A stretch of DNA of 38,009 nt from Acidobacteriota bacterium (GCA_016192845.1 JACPTI010000079.1:1-38009), one strand, 5' to 3'. Shown: positions 24,111 to 34,023, numbered from the stretch's first letter. Made by a program: numbers and translations. The notes: generated by a model not told the origin, from the letters alone.

Positions 24111-25082
24111 CTAACTGCGGACATCCTGTACAAACGCCGCCAGCGCAGCTCCGATCTCGGCCGGAGCGTCTTCCTGCAGATGATGAATGCCCTTCACGAT
24201 GATTTCCCGCTGGTTGCGCCAGGTCCTGGGAAACTCGCGAGCCTGGCCGGCAAAGATCCCCCCGGGCTCTCCCAGGATGAACAGCTTGGGTATGGGGCTT
24301 GCGGCCATGAACGTGCCGTACTTTTCGACAATCGCGACCACATCGGCAGGCTCTCCGTCGATGGGTACTTCGTGCGGCCAGACCAGCGTGGGCAGCCGCC
24401 TCTCGCGATTCCGGTAGGGGGCGCGATAGGCGTCCATCTCCTCCCTGCTCAGCGTACGAAGAATCCCCCTCGGGAGCACGACCTCCACGAAGAAGTTCTC
24501 CTCGAGCACCATCTGCTTTCCCTTTTCCGAGCGGAGCACCCGGAAGAAGGAGTCGGCCGGCATGTCGGCCCAGTGGCGCTCCTGGACAATCGCCTCGAAA
24601 TAGGCAACCGCCTGCACCTGATCGGGGAAGCGGAACGCCCGGTAAAAGCCGATGGCTGCGCCCCAATCGTGGACGACCAGGACCACGTTCTTGGTCAGCC
24701 CCAGGGTGTCGAACCACGCGTCGAAATATCGCGCCTGGTCTACAAATCGGTACGAATGTGTCGGCGAGAGTCCCGAGCGGCCCATGCCAACCAGATCGGG
24801 CGCCAGGCACCGCCCGAGCTTGGAAACGTACGGGATGATATTCCGCCACTGGTAGGAATAGGTCGGGTTGCCGTGCAGAAAGACGATCGGATCTCCGCGC
24901 CCGGTGTCGACGAACTCGATCTCGGTATCGAGCACCTTGACACGCCGTCTCGGATGCGGATCGGAAGCGCTGATAACGGATTGCGCCCACGCCGGTGCAC
25001 GCATCAGTCTTGAACCCATAGCCAGGGCCGGCACGGCGGCCACAAGTCTGCTGAAGTCCCGTCGTGAGATCTTTGCCGACAT
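24111..25082 (-). CDS. Tat-exported haloalkane dehalogenase-like alpha/beta hydrolase
   Basis: A 323-residue hydrolase of the haloalkane dehalogenase (LinB/DhaA, subfamily II) group, which replaces halogen by hydroxyl on alkyl halides. Asp139 in VVHDWGAAIGF is the nucleophile. Asn72 (HGNPTYSYQWRN) and Trp140 are the halide-binding pair, and Glu163 (YFEAIVQERHW) is the acid in the subfamily II position. His300 or His301 (GIHHLQEDAP) is the base. The PIDGEPADV cap-region segment is also typical. An N-terminal twin-arginine signal (SRRDFSRLV, Arg7-Arg8, then VAAVPALAMG and a cut near AWAQ) would send it folded to the periplasm, unusual for this family, which is normally cytoplasmic. The natural substrate cannot be told. 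It lies 88 bases after the MerT-like gene on the same strand. Confidence 0.85.
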   Translation of the reverse strand: MSAKISRRDFSRLVAAVPALAMGSRLMRAPAWAQSVISASDPHPRRRVKVLDTEIEFVDTGRGDPIVFLHGNPTYSYQWRNIIPYVSKLGRCLAPDLVGMGRSGLSPTHSYRFVDQARYFDAWFDTLGLTKNVVLVVHDWGAAIGFYRAFRFPDQVQAVAYFEAIVQERHWADMPADSFFRVLRSEKGKQMVLEENFFVEVVLPRGILRTLSREEMDAYRAPYRNRERRLPTLVWPHEVPIDGEPADVVAIVEKYGTFMAASPIPKLFILGEPGGIFAGQAREFPRTWRNQREIIVKGIHHLQEDAPAEIGAALAAFVQDVRS

Positions 25083-25170
25083 GGATCGCTCTCCCTTATA
25101 ACGCTCCTACGGCGCTGCAGGTTACATACCGTCTTCCGCGGTCTCGCGTTCGTCCGGAACGAGAGCCGTT

Positions 25171-25509
25171 TTACGGCCCAGGGATCAACACCGAGAGCCC
25201 CGCCACGATGGCCAGAAGGACCGCGCCGACCCAGGCCGCCACACCGAGTCGCCGGATATGGCGCGGGCGCCCGTCCTCACCCGGCGCGCAGCAGTCGGCC
25301 TGCGGGTGACGCCCTGCATAGATGGCGACGCCAGCCAGCACCACGGCGGTGGCAACAAGATACGGACGATACCCTTCGAGCCATGCGGCCATCGTCACGA
25401 ACGCGCCCGCGCTGGCCGCGGCGAGCAGCACCGGACCCGCGCAGCAGACCAGAACCAACGCCGCCGGCAGCACGGCCGCCCAGAGCCCATTATCTCCATC
25501 GGTTTCCAT
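25171..25509 (-). CDS. MerT-like metal transport membrane protein
   Basis: A 112-residue protein with about three membrane segments (about 10-42, 48-65 and 88-108). A vicinal Cys pair lies in the first helix (Cys22-Cys23, LVCCAGP). A second Cys pair occurs on the loop after helix two (Cys73-Cys74, QADCCAPG). This matches the layout of mercuric transporter MerT, which has Cys24-Cys25 in helix one and a second Cys pair in the loop near residues 76-82. The sequence otherwise diverges, and no mer regulator or reductase is nearby, so the metal is unproven. ATG 25509 is preferred because GGAGGGGG lies six bases upstream; ATG 25530 would hide that site inside the gene. It starts 37 bases after the large fusion gene upstream. 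Confidence 0.7.
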   Translation of the reverse strand: METDGDNGLWAAVLPAALVLVCCAGPVLLAAASAGAFVTMAAWLEGYRPYLVATAVVLAGVAIYAGRHPQADCCAPGEDGRPRHIRRLGVAAWVGAVLLAIVAGLSVLIPGP

Positions 25510-25546
25510 CAGCCACCCCCTCCGTGTCAATGCACCGCCCAGAGCA

Positions 25547-28500
25547 TCATTCGTGCGCGCGCGCGGCCGCGCGTTGCGCGAGCGCCAGATACTGGCTGGC
25601 CGTCTCGCACCCCCCGAGCTGCACGGCCCGCCCGAGCGCCGAGGTCGCGTCCCGCCAGTAACCGAGCAGATACAGCGTCTTGCCCCGATAGAACTGCGTC
25701 AGGGGCTCCAGCAGGTGTTGGGCGAGTACGCGGGTTGCGCCTGCCCGGTCGAAGGCCATGAGATCGACGACGGGTTCTGTTTCGGTCAGGGTCTCATCCG
25801 GTGCAGGGGCCGCGTCCGCCAGCGACGCGCACCAGGCCTTTAGATCCTGTACGACGCGCGCCTCCTCCGCTGCCGCCTCTGCTTCGTCGCCCATCGCATG
25901 GCGTGTCGCCGCCAGCGCGTACCGAACCGCCCAGCGGTCTCCGGCGCCGGTCCATCCGGCGAGCGCGGCGTTCAACTGGTGCGCGGCGAGGGCATGCGCG
26001 TTCTCACGTGCAGCAATGAGACCGCTCAGATACAGGGCGTTGGGATCGGGGCGATCGCCTTCGAGCAACGGATGCAGGAGTCGTTTGGCCTCGCCGTGAT
26101 CTCCGCTCCGCCACGCCAGGCGCGCCAGGGCCAGGCGCGCCGCCGCGTGCTGGGGATCGAACGACAACGCGCGTGTCCAGGCCGACTCGGCGTCGGCGGG
26201 GCGGCCCGCCTTCGCGGCGGCCTCGCCGGCGAGCCACCAGCCGTTCGCTGACGGAGCCTGTTCCAGGCTCCACTGCGCAACGCGCGCGGCAGGTGCCCAT
26301 TGGCCGGCGCGCGAGTACGCGACAGCGATGGCACGGCCGGCCTCTGCCCGGGCCTCGCTCGTCTCACCCAGCCGATCGACGTAGCGCATGGGCGTGTGGG
26401 ACGCATGCGCCGCGAGCGCCTGCTCGTTGTCGGCGATCGTATTCCGATACAGGCTGCGCGCCGCCGCAAACTCCACGAGCGCGTTGTCGTCGGTGTTCAG
26501 CGTTCCGTCGCCGGCGTACGCCGGCACATCCGCGCCGCCAATCAGCAGCCGTGCGACGATGTCGGCGGGCCCGGTAATCCCGATCCTGTCGAGGTCGGAG
26601 GCGACATGACGGTCTGCGAGCATCGCTGCCGTGTGCGCGTAGTCGACGCGAACCGGCCTGGCGCTGCCCAGAAGAATCAGATCGCCCTGACCCGGCCGAA
26701 CCGCCAGCACCTCCGGGAAGACCGACTGGAACGTGCGCACAACCGTCTGCAGCAGCGCGGGCTCCAGCCCGTACATCTGGATCCACTGCGCGAACACCCC
26801 GTCCGGGGCGAGGCGGCGTCGCACCAGCTCGAAGAACTCCCGTGTGAACAGGCGAGCCGATCCGGGGATCCATGGGTTGGATGGCTCGGAGACGATCACG
26901 TCGAACGGCTCGCCCTCTCCAGCAAGATAGCTGCGCCCGTCGTCGACCACGAGGCGAACACGAGGGTCCGCCAGGACGTCATGGTTGAAGTCGCGAAAGG
27001 CACGCGCGGCGTCCAGGACGGCGGGTTCAATCTCGACCGCCACGATCTCCCGGAACGGATGCTGGGCCAGCGCGCCGAGCGTGATGCCGCTGGCCACTCC
27101 AATGATCAAGGCGCGGTCCGCTCGGGCGCCCGCCATCACGGGCAGGTGCCCGGAGAGCACCTGGGTCGCCATGTCGTCGGCGGTCGAGGCCTCCACCTTG
27201 CCGTCAATCGCCAGCACCTGGTGCGGTCGATCGGCCAGCGACGGCCGTTCGTAGACGAGCACGCTGGCCCCCGTGCCGTCTCGATAGAACAGCGGCCGGT
27301 AGTGCTCGAAGATGCGTGGAAAGTCGCGAGGCGACGGGTAGAGCTCGAGCAGCCGTGGGGCGTCACGGTAGACGCCGGTTCCGAGCCGCAACGGATCCCA
27401 CCGGGGAAAGAACACCAGCAACGCCAGACCGGCGGCTGCCATCGCACCTTCGGCGACAAACCGCGGAGACGGAGCACCGTGCTGTCCCCCCTTGAAGACC
27501 AGGAGCACGGCCGCGAGCAGGCTGGCCGCGGTCACGGCGCCTCCAGCGCCATCGATGCCGAAGACGGGAATGAGCCAGAAGGTCGCGAGGAGCGCGCCCG
27601 CGACCGCGCCGATGGTGCTGACCGCATACGCGGCGCCCGCCGACGCCTCGGCGTGGCGCCGCGACCCGGCAATGACGTGAACACCCACCGGAAACACGAC
27701 GCCCTGCGTGACCGCCGTGGGAAACATTATCGCGCCCGCCAGCAGGCTCATCCCCAGGCCAAGGCCAAGCGGGTGATCCCCGGTGAGACGAAACATATAT
27801 AAGAACGCAACGGGAAGCTGCGGCACGAGCTGCAGGGCCGCCAGGGCGCCGGCCGCCGTGCCGAGCTGCACCCACGCGAGCGAGACGATCGGCCGGGGAA
27901 GCCGGGGCGCCAACCGCGCGCCGGCGACACCGCCGAGGGCCAGGCCCCCGATATACGTGGCCAGCATCGTCGCAAACGCGTACGTCGACGAGCCGAGCAC
28001 CAGCGTCAGCGCCCGCGTCCAGACGACCTCGAAGGCCAGGGTAATCGCGCCGGAGAGCGCGAGTACCACCCAAAGGGCGACCGGCGTGCGCGCCTCCGGC
28101 AACGGCAGCTCTTTCGCGCCCTGCGCGAGATCGCCCGATCGAGCGACAACCGCCCGTTCTCTTCGCGCCAGTGCCAATGCCCCAGCAGCTGCCGCGGCGT
28201 TCAGGGCAGCGGCCACCAGCGTGGCCCGGCTGGCGCCGAAGGAAGGCAGGAGGACAAACCCGGCGGCCAGCGCGCCGGCTACTGCACCCACGGTGTTGAC
28301 CGCATACAGGAGCGGGACCCACCGGTCGGCGCGAGGCAGCCGCAGACGCTGGCGCGCCAAGACGGGAAACGTCCCACCCATGAGCACCGCCGGGGGAAGC
28401 AGAAGCACACTCGCCACTACCAGCCGCGCCCCGAGCACACCGACCCCGTCGCCGGCCAGCTGCCAGACCAGTCCTGACCACCACGTGGCGTGCAGCCACA

Positions 28501-28762
28501 CGAACGTCAGGACCGCGCCGAGGCCCGCAATCGCGAGCTCCAGCGCCGCGTATACGACAAGCGGACGCGTGGTGCGGGTGGCGGGCGGCCCGAAGACGAA
28601 TGCTCCGAGTGCCAATCCCCCCAGGAATGCGGCCAGGACGACGGCTGTGGCGGTTGTCGCCGAGCCAATGACGAGCGCCAGGCCCCGCTGCCAGATCACC
28701 TCATAAATCAAGCCCGCTGAGCCGGAGGCGGCATACGCGACGAGGATCAGACGCGCCGACAC
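25547..28762 (-). CDS. Fused membrane / spermidine-synthase-like protein with TPR tail
   Basis: A 1071-residue protein of the 'fused MFS/spermidine synthase' type. Residues 1 to about 460 hold some twelve or more hydrophobic helices, with two copies of the GLIYEVIWQRGLALVIGS / LAFEVVWTRALTLVLGS repeat, so the membrane part is internally duplicated. Residues about 525-780 form a Rossmann aminopropyltransferase-like domain: LIIGVASGITLGAL, VAVEIEPAVLDAAR, VVDDGRSYL and VSEPSNPWIPG. The rest (about 800-1050) is TPR-like helices. The exact reaction is unknown; many such proteins lack proof of polyamine synthesis. GTG 28762 has GGAGG seven bases upstream and is preferred to GTG 28822, which directly abuts the stop of the upstream gene. 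Confidence 0.8.
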   Translation of the reverse strand: MSARLILVAYAASGSAGLIYEVIWQRGLALVIGSATTATAVVLAAFLGGLALGAFVFGPPATRTTRPLVVYAALELAIAGLGAVLTFVWLHATWWSGLVWQLAGDGVGVLGARLVVASVLLLPPAVLMGGTFPVLARQRLRLPRADRWVPLLYAVNTVGAVAGALAAGFVLLPSFGASRATLVAAALNAAAAAGALALARRERAVVARSGDLAQGAKELPLPEARTPVALWVVLALSGAITLAFEVVWTRALTLVLGSSTYAFATMLATYIGGLALGGVAGARLAPRLPRPIVSLAWVQLGTAAGALAALQLVPQLPVAFLYMFRLTGDHPLGLGLGMSLLAGAIMFPTAVTQGVVFPVGVHVIAGSRRHAEASAGAAYAVSTIGAVAGALLATFWLIPVFGIDGAGGAVTAASLLAAVLLVFKGGQHGAPSPRFVAEGAMAAAGLALLVFFPRWDPLRLGTGVYRDAPRLLELYPSPRDFPRIFEHYRPLFYRDGTGASVLVYERPSLADRPHQVLAIDGKVEASTADDMATQVLSGHLPVMAGARADRALIIGVASGITLGALAQHPFREIVAVEIEPAVLDAARAFRDFNHDVLADPRVRLVVDDGRSYLAGEGEPFDVIVSEPSNPWIPGSARLFTREFFELVRRRLAPDGVFAQWIQMYGLEPALLQTVVRTFQSVFPEVLAVRPGQGDLILLGSARPVRVDYAHTAAMLADRHVASDLDRIGITGPADIVARLLIGGADVPAYAGDGTLNTDDNALVEFAAARSLYRNTIADNEQALAAHASHTPMRYVDRLGETSEARAEAGRAIAVAYSRAGQWAPAARVAQWSLEQAPSANGWWLAGEAAAKAGRPADAESAWTRALSFDPQHAAARLALARLAWRSGDHGEAKRLLHPLLEGDRPDPNALYLSGLIAARENAHALAAHQLNAALAGWTGAGDRWAVRYALAATRHAMGDEAEAAAEEARVVQDLKAWCASLADAAPAPDETLTETEPVVDLMAFDRAGATRVLAQHLLEPLTQFYRGKTLYLLGYWRDATSALGRAVQLGGCETASQYLALAQRAAARAHE

Positions 28763-28822
28763 CGATGCGCCTCCGCGTCGGGGTGAGGCAGCGTGTGCAA
28801 CGCCCGGGAGCGCGGCCCGCAC

Positions 28823-29260
28823 TCAGTCATCGCCAGTACCAGGCGACTCCTCCGCTTCGAGGGTGAAGTAGACGATCGTGTCCGCCTTGTCGGCTCGTAT
28901 GATCCGAACCGCGACTTTCCAGGGTCCCGGCCGGTCCAGCTCCAGCGTCGCCGCGTAACCCTCAGGCCCGCGCGCCGCCGGCACGACCCGCACCACTTCG
29001 TCCGGCGAAGCCAGGAAGTCCTTTACGCGATGCACGAACGGAAAGTAGTGAAAGAGCACCTTCAAATCGCCGGTGACCTCCGAGCCCCTTGGCTCGATCC
29101 TGACGGTGAAGGGCCGTTCCCCCACGCGCACGGCGGTCTCGCTCACGACGCTGACGGTGAGGTCCTCGGTCGACTGCTCCGCCAGACCGACCGTACAGGC
29201 GGCGCTCAGGATCGCACCCACGACGATCGTGGCGCCGAGAAGCAGGCGTGCGTGTCTCAT
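28823..29260 (-). CDS. YtkA/FixH-like secreted protein next to the RND pump
   Basis: A 145-residue exported protein. A signal peptide (MRHARLLLGATIVVGAILSAAC, residues 1-22) ends at a Cys, possibly a lipoprotein site, though the lipobox is imperfect. The mature part is one beta-sandwich-like domain resembling YtkA (PF13115): ERPFTVRIEP, SEVTGDLKVLFHYFPF, YAATLELDRPGPWKVAVRI. Such domains often accompany membrane transporters or cytochrome assembly and may bind copper or act as a periplasmic chaperone; the His (HYFPFVH) could be metal ligands. ATG 29260 has AGGAGG four bases upstream. The gap to the upstream RND gene is only ten bases, so it is co-transcribed with it. Confidence 0.7.
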   Translation of the reverse strand: MRHARLLLGATIVVGAILSAACTVGLAEQSTEDLTVSVVSETAVRVGERPFTVRIEPRGSEVTGDLKVLFHYFPFVHRVKDFLASPDEVVRVVPAARGPEGYAATLELDRPGPWKVAVRIIRADKADTIVYFTLEAEESPGTGDD

Positions 29261-29270
29261 GGCACCTCCT

Positions 29271-32200
29271 TCACGCCCTTGATCCGCTGCCCGTAAGCGG
29301 CAGCAGCTCCGGCTCATAGGGAAGCTCGGGTCGTTCCGGAACACCCTCCGCCTGTTGCCGCCGCTCGCGCTCGCGCTGCTCGAGGATCGGGTCGATCAGC
29401 TTGGCGTCGAAGCCAAAGACACCCGGCTTGAACTGGTCGACCTGCTTCAGCTCCCAGAGCACCTCGGTGGGCAGCGTGGGCAGCTTGCGGATCATCTCTT
29501 CGTTCGACAGCTCCCGCTCAGGCTCACGCGCTGTGAAGGTGCGCGCGAGGAACACTCGGACGTCGTCGAGCACGCTATAGATCACGGGAATCGCGATCAG
29601 GCCAAGGATGGCGGAGTTCCAGAGCGCGCCGATGATGCCCGTGGAGATTGGACGGAACCGGTCCATGCCGGTCGGCGGTGCGAACATCGGTGGGATGAAC
29701 GCGGCCGAGGTGGTCAGCAGCGTCATGACGACCGGCCGCAACCGGATCGGTGACGCGATCAGTTGGGCCCGCCGGCGGTCGAGTCCGGCTTCGCGGAGCT
29801 GCATGGTTTTTTCCACGAGCAGAATGCCCGTGGCCATGACCATCACCGTGGCGAGCAGCATCCCCCAGATGACCGGCGGCGACCAGTTGTACCCGAAGAA
29901 CCACAGCAGGTAGATGGCGCCCATCCATTCGAGCGGCGCGTCGGCCAGAATCGTCACCGTGCCGACCATCGATCGCGTCTGCAAGAGCAAGAGGACGAAG
30001 AGAATCCCGATGGCCAGATAGGCGCCCTCGTACATGCGGTAGATGTTGTCCAGCATGTCGAGCATCATGCCCTTCGGTTCCACCGTGTAGCGTTTCGGCA
30101 GGGGCACCGTGGTCTTGATCCCCATGATGGCACCGGCCGTCGCCATCTTCAGGCCGACCTCGCGATACTGCGCCAGAATCGTCTGCGCGTACTGCAGGTT
30201 TTCCTTGTACACGAGGTCGAGACCGTCGCGGGGCACGACGCGTGCGACCGCACTGAGCGGCACGACCTTTCCGCTCGGCGTGGCCAGCTTCACCTGCTCG
30301 AGGTCGGCCGCCGTGGCCCGCTGATCCGGCTGGTAGCGAATCAAGAACCGCGAGTGCCGGTAGCCTTCGTCCGGCTTGAAGAACTCGCTGGTGAACCCGC
30401 CCTGCAACGCGTAAAAGGCCTGCATCGCGATCTGCGGGACGGCCAGCCCAAGCTCTTTGGCCCGCACCCGGTCGATCTCGAGGTTGTACTGGGGCAGCGT
30501 TTTCGACCAGGTGGTAAACGGCTGGACGAGGCCGGGCGTGCGCTGGGCGACCTCCACAGCTTGCTGGCCGAGCTGGTTCAACACGTCGAGGTCGTCGCCC
30601 TTGATGATCGCCTCGACCGGCGCGCGCGCCGTGTTGACGGGCGTCGCGCCCATCTCCATCAGCCACAGGCTGCGGATGCCGGGCACGTTCGAGAGCACGG
30701 CCTGCTGGGTCGTGTCCATGATCGTCCAGATGTTGCGCCCGCTGCGGTTCGTGCAGGGCTCGGCGATCAGCCGGAGCGGCGCAAACGCGTCGGCCCAGCG
30801 GTTGTAGAACTGGCACGTCCGGAAGTCGGTGTCGCTCAGCGTCAGCTTGAAAAAGGCCTTGTTGACGGTGCGCACGCCGTAGCCGGAGAAATACGTGAAG
30901 TTGGGCGCCGAGCCGAGCCCAGGCTCCATGCCAATTTGCGTCGAGACGAGCTGCACCTCCGGATTGCGCAGCAGAAACTCCTCGACCTTCGACACCGCCT
31001 TTTCCGTGTCCGCGAACGAGGTGCCCGGCCACATTTCCAGCTCGCCGACCGCCTGGCCGGTGTCCTGCAAGGGCATGCCCTCCCAGCCAAGGACGGGCCA
31101 GATCTTGTAGCCGGCCCAAATCGACGCGGCAATCACCCCCAGGATCACGAGGCGATAGCTGAGTGCCCAGTCGAGCGCGTGCACCTGCAGCCACTCGGCC
31201 TTGCGAAACCCCCACTGCCACGGCCGCGTCACGATTGCCACGACACGGTCCACGTGATCGGTGAGCGTCCTCGTCTCTTTGGTCCGCGGCCCGACGAGGT
31301 ACGCCCAGAGCATGGGGTTCAGCGTCAGCGCGAAGAAGGTGGACATGACGGCCGCGAAGATCATCGGGGCGGTCATGCCCTGGAAGCCGGTGCCCATGCT
31401 GCCGCCCAGGAAGAGCGCGGGCATCAGCGCGACATAGGAGGTCGCGCCAATGGCCACCATCGCCAGCGTGACTTCCTGCGCTCCCTCGATGGCAGCCTGC
31501 TTGGGCGGCTTGCCCATGCGCAGGTGCCGGTCGATGACCTCCATCATGATGACCGAGTCGTCAACCAATCGTCCGATGATGAACGTCAAGGCCATCAACG
31601 TGGGCGTGTTGACGGTGAAGCCGAAGGGCTGCCAGAAGATGAACCCCGCGGAGACGGCGGCCGGCAGCGTGACGAGCACGATGAACGTGGGCCGGATCTG
31701 GTTCAGGAAGAGGAGGACAATGACAGCAACGATGGCGAAGGCGAGGAACATCTCCTTCCAGGCATTCCCAATGATGCGCTCGAGGAAGTTCAGCCGGTTG
31801 TAGGCGACCTCGTAGGTGAGGCCCGGATACTCGCGCGCGAACTCGTCCATGCGCGCGAGCACCGCCTGGATGGGCTCTTCGTCGCCGACCTCCGGCTTCT
31901 TGATCAGCGTGAGCAGGATGCCGCGCCGCCCGTTGAAATGGTAGCTGCTCGTCACCTCCGCAAACGTGTCCTTGACCTGCGCCACGTCCCGCAAATACAC
32001 CGCGCGGTCTCTGTACACCCCGACGGGAATGTCGCCGAGCTCCTCGACCCGCAGCAGTTGATCCGCGCGGACCAGGATGTCGTACTGGTCGGTCCGCAGC
32101 TTGCCCGCCGCCCGGCTCAGGTGCTGTTGCTCGACGCTCGTCTTGACGTCCATCAGGCCGAGCTGATACGCGGCGAGCTTGTCGCGATCGACTTCAACCA

Positions 32201-32768
32201 GGATGAGCCGCCGGTTGCCGCCATAGGGCATGATCGACTGCACCCCGGGCGCCTGCTCCAGGCGCTCGCGGACCACGTTGTCGAGAAACTCCCGCAGCCG
32301 CACGTCGTCCCAGGTCGCGTGCCGGACGTTCAGATCGAGGATGGGGACGTTGTCGTTGGCCACGTGCACCACCCAGGGATTGGTGGTGTTGTCGCGGTCG
32401 AACGGCAGCTCGTTGAGCATGTTGGTGAGCAACGTCTGCACGTCGTTCTTCTTCTCGGCGACGGGTATCCCGTACGCGAAGCCGATGACGACCTCCGTGC
32501 GCCCTTCCTGCGAGCTCGACCGGATGAACGCCACGTCCCCCAGCACCGCCATCTTCTTTTCGATCGGGCGGGCGAAGTAGTACTCCATGTCCTCGGCGGA
32601 CACCCCCGGATAGCCGATGACGATCCCGACGCTCGGGTTCTCGAGGTAGGGCTGGAGCTGGAGGGGGAGGTTCTGATAGATGACGATGCCGGCCCCGATC
32701 ATGACGATATAGATCGGCATCATCACCATCGGGTGCTCGACGGCGAACTTCGGCAGGTTTTTCAACAT
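29271..32768 (-). CDS. RND efflux pump, inner-membrane transporter
   Basis: A 1165-residue proton-driven exporter of the RND superfamily (AcrB/CusA-like). Twelve membrane segments occur in the usual 1+5, 1+5 pattern around two large periplasmic loops. The proton-relay Asp pair is in TM4, at Asp403-Asp404 (GRLVDDSVIMMEV). The C-terminal tail is extended by about 90 residues of charged, helical sequence after the last TM (LSNEEMIRK...). ATG 32768 follows GAGGCGAGAG. It sits between the adaptor gene (17-base gap) and the YtkA-like gene (ten-base gap), giving a complete pump with TolC upstream. The loops do not let me name a substrate; metal (HME) and drug (HAE) classes both fit. Confidence 0.93.
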   Translation of the reverse strand: MLKNLPKFAVEHPMVMMPIYIVMIGAGIVIYQNLPLQLQPYLENPSVGIVIGYPGVSAEDMEYYFARPIEKKMAVLGDVAFIRSSSQEGRTEVVIGFAYGIPVAEKKNDVQTLLTNMLNELPFDRDNTTNPWVVHVANDNVPILDLNVRHATWDDVRLREFLDNVVRERLEQAPGVQSIMPYGGNRRLILVEVDRDKLAAYQLGLMDVKTSVEQQHLSRAAGKLRTDQYDILVRADQLLRVEELGDIPVGVYRDRAVYLRDVAQVKDTFAEVTSSYHFNGRRGILLTLIKKPEVGDEEPIQAVLARMDEFAREYPGLTYEVAYNRLNFLERIIGNAWKEMFLAFAIVAVIVLLFLNQIRPTFIVLVTLPAAVSAGFIFWQPFGFTVNTPTLMALTFIIGRLVDDSVIMMEVIDRHLRMGKPPKQAAIEGAQEVTLAMVAIGATSYVALMPALFLGGSMGTGFQGMTAPMIFAAVMSTFFALTLNPMLWAYLVGPRTKETRTLTDHVDRVVAIVTRPWQWGFRKAEWLQVHALDWALSYRLVILGVIAASIWAGYKIWPVLGWEGMPLQDTGQAVGELEMWPGTSFADTEKAVSKVEEFLLRNPEVQLVSTQIGMEPGLGSAPNFTYFSGYGVRTVNKAFFKLTLSDTDFRTCQFYNRWADAFAPLRLIAEPCTNRSGRNIWTIMDTTQQAVLSNVPGIRSLWLMEMGATPVNTARAPVEAIIKGDDLDVLNQLGQQAVEVAQRTPGLVQPFTTWSKTLPQYNLEIDRVRAKELGLAVPQIAMQAFYALQGGFTSEFFKPDEGYRHSRFLIRYQPDQRATAADLEQVKLATPSGKVVPLSAVARVVPRDGLDLVYKENLQYAQTILAQYREVGLKMATAGAIMGIKTTVPLPKRYTVEPKGMMLDMLDNIYRMYEGAYLAIGILFVLLLLQTRSMVGTVTILADAPLEWMGAIYLLWFFGYNWSPPVIWGMLLATVMVMATGILLVEKTMQLREAGLDRRRAQLIASPIRLRPVVMTLLTTSAAFIPPMFAPPTGMDRFRPISTGIIGALWNSAILGLIAIPVIYSVLDDVRVFLARTFTAREPERELSNEEMIRKLPTLPTEVLWELKQVDQFKPGVFGFDAKLIDPILEQRERERRQQAEGVPERPELPYEPELLPLTGSGSRA

Positions 32769-32785
32769 CGCGGGACTCTCGCCTC

Positions 32786-34000
32786 TTAGAACGCGCCGAC
32801 CAGCTGCACCAGGGCGCCCTCACTCAGACTGCGCTGCCCTCTCCAGATGACCATCTCGCCCTCGCTGACGCCGTCGAGCACTTCGACCCTGGGCCCTTGC
32901 TCGATCCCCAGGGTCACCGGCCGGGCGGACGCCACGACCCCGTCGGTCACGTAGACCAATGACTGCTGCTGCTCCGGGTTGCGATAGACCGCCAGTGACG
33001 GGATGGTGAGCGCCTTTTCTTTACGCTCGAGAATCAGATCCACGACCGCGTACATCTCCGGGCGCATCGTCTCGGCCGGGTTGGGCAGGACCAATTCGAC
33101 GACCGCGGTGCGCGCCACCGGGTCCAGCTCGGGAAACACCGTCGTCACGGTCGCTCGCCGCGCGGCGCGGGCCTCCGGGAGTGACGGGAAGCGCACCGTG
33201 GCGGGTGTGCCTTGCCGGATAGACGGCAGATCCCGCTCGGCGACGTTGACCTGCACGCGCACGCGACTCAGATCCTGAACGTCGACGAGGGGCATGCCGG
33301 GGCGGACGAGGATGCCCGCGTAGATGTGACGCTTGCTGACGCGCCCGCCAATCGGCGCCAGCACATCGGTGTACGAGAACACCGTCGAGAGCTGCTCGAC
33401 CTCGGCCTCTCGTGCCGCGACCATGGCGCGGGCCGCGCTCGCCTGGTTGAGGGCGTTGTCCGCTTCCGAGGCGGAGATGGCGCCTTCCTTGTGCAGTTCC
33501 TGCAGCCGCGGCAGCTCCTTCTCCCAGAAGCCGAGGGCCGCCCTGGCCTGCGCAAGGGAGGCCTTCGCGGTGGCCAGCTTGGCGCCCATTTCGGCGCGGT
33601 CGAGACGAGCAATGATCTGGTCCTTCTCGACGCGATCGCCCTCGTACAGCGTGAACATCTCCACCCACCCCTCGATGCGCGGATAGACGCTCACTTCCTG
33701 ATACGGCGCGACGCTCCCCGTGTAGGTCACCGTTCGCTCGAGTGGTTCGACCTTCGCGGGCTCGGCCATGACCGCGATCGACCCGGCGATCGCGCTCATC
33801 GTCATGTCGATTCGCGGCGCGGTGATCCAGGCCACGAGCGTCGTGACGCCGTAATACATCACCACCAAGAGCACGGCGGTCACGGCAAGCTTCTTGAGTC
33901 CGGCGCGCTGTTGTCGCAACCAGCCCGCCCGCGGCGGCCGTTCCGTGGGCCTACCGCCACCGCCCCCCGGCTGCCGGCTGAAGAGTCCCGTTTCGCTCAC
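32786..34000 (-). CDS. RND pump periplasmic adaptor (membrane-fusion protein)
   Basis: A 404-residue HlyD/AcrA-type adaptor that links the inner-membrane pump to the outer-membrane channel. It has a short cytoplasmic N-terminus, one membrane anchor (about 38-55, AVTAVLLVVMYYGVTTLVAW), a lipoyl half (VSVYPRIEGWVEMFTLYEGDRVEKDQ), a coiled-coil hairpin (EMGAKLATAKASLAQARAAL to AAREAEVEQL), the second lipoyl half and beta-barrel domains (DVLAPIGGRVSKRHIYAG, LVDVQDLSRVRVQVNVAE), then the membrane-proximal domain. GTG 34000 is preferred because GGAGGGAG lies upstream; GTG 34024 would abut the preceding stop. It lies 17 bases before the pump gene on the same transcript. Confidence 0.92.
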   Translation of the reverse strand: MSETGLFSRQPGGGGGRPTERPPRAGWLRQQRAGLKKLAVTAVLLVVMYYGVTTLVAWITAPRIDMTMSAIAGSIAVMAEPAKVEPLERTVTYTGSVAPYQEVSVYPRIEGWVEMFTLYEGDRVEKDQIIARLDRAEMGAKLATAKASLAQARAALGFWEKELPRLQELHKEGAISASEADNALNQASAARAMVAAREAEVEQLSTVFSYTDVLAPIGGRVSKRHIYAGILVRPGMPLVDVQDLSRVRVQVNVAERDLPSIRQGTPATVRFPSLPEARAARRATVTTVFPELDPVARTAVVELVLPNPAETMRPEMYAVVDLILERKEKALTIPSLAVYRNPEQQQSLVYVTDGVVASARPVTLGIEQGPRVEVLDGVSEGEMVIWRGQRSLSEGALVQLVGAF

Positions 34001-34023
34001 TGGTCTGCTCCCTCCACAACCCA

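Noticed and set aside
29763..32789. Long open frame antisense to the RND pump gene
   Set aside because: Same reason: the RND gene has all family motifs and this frame has none.
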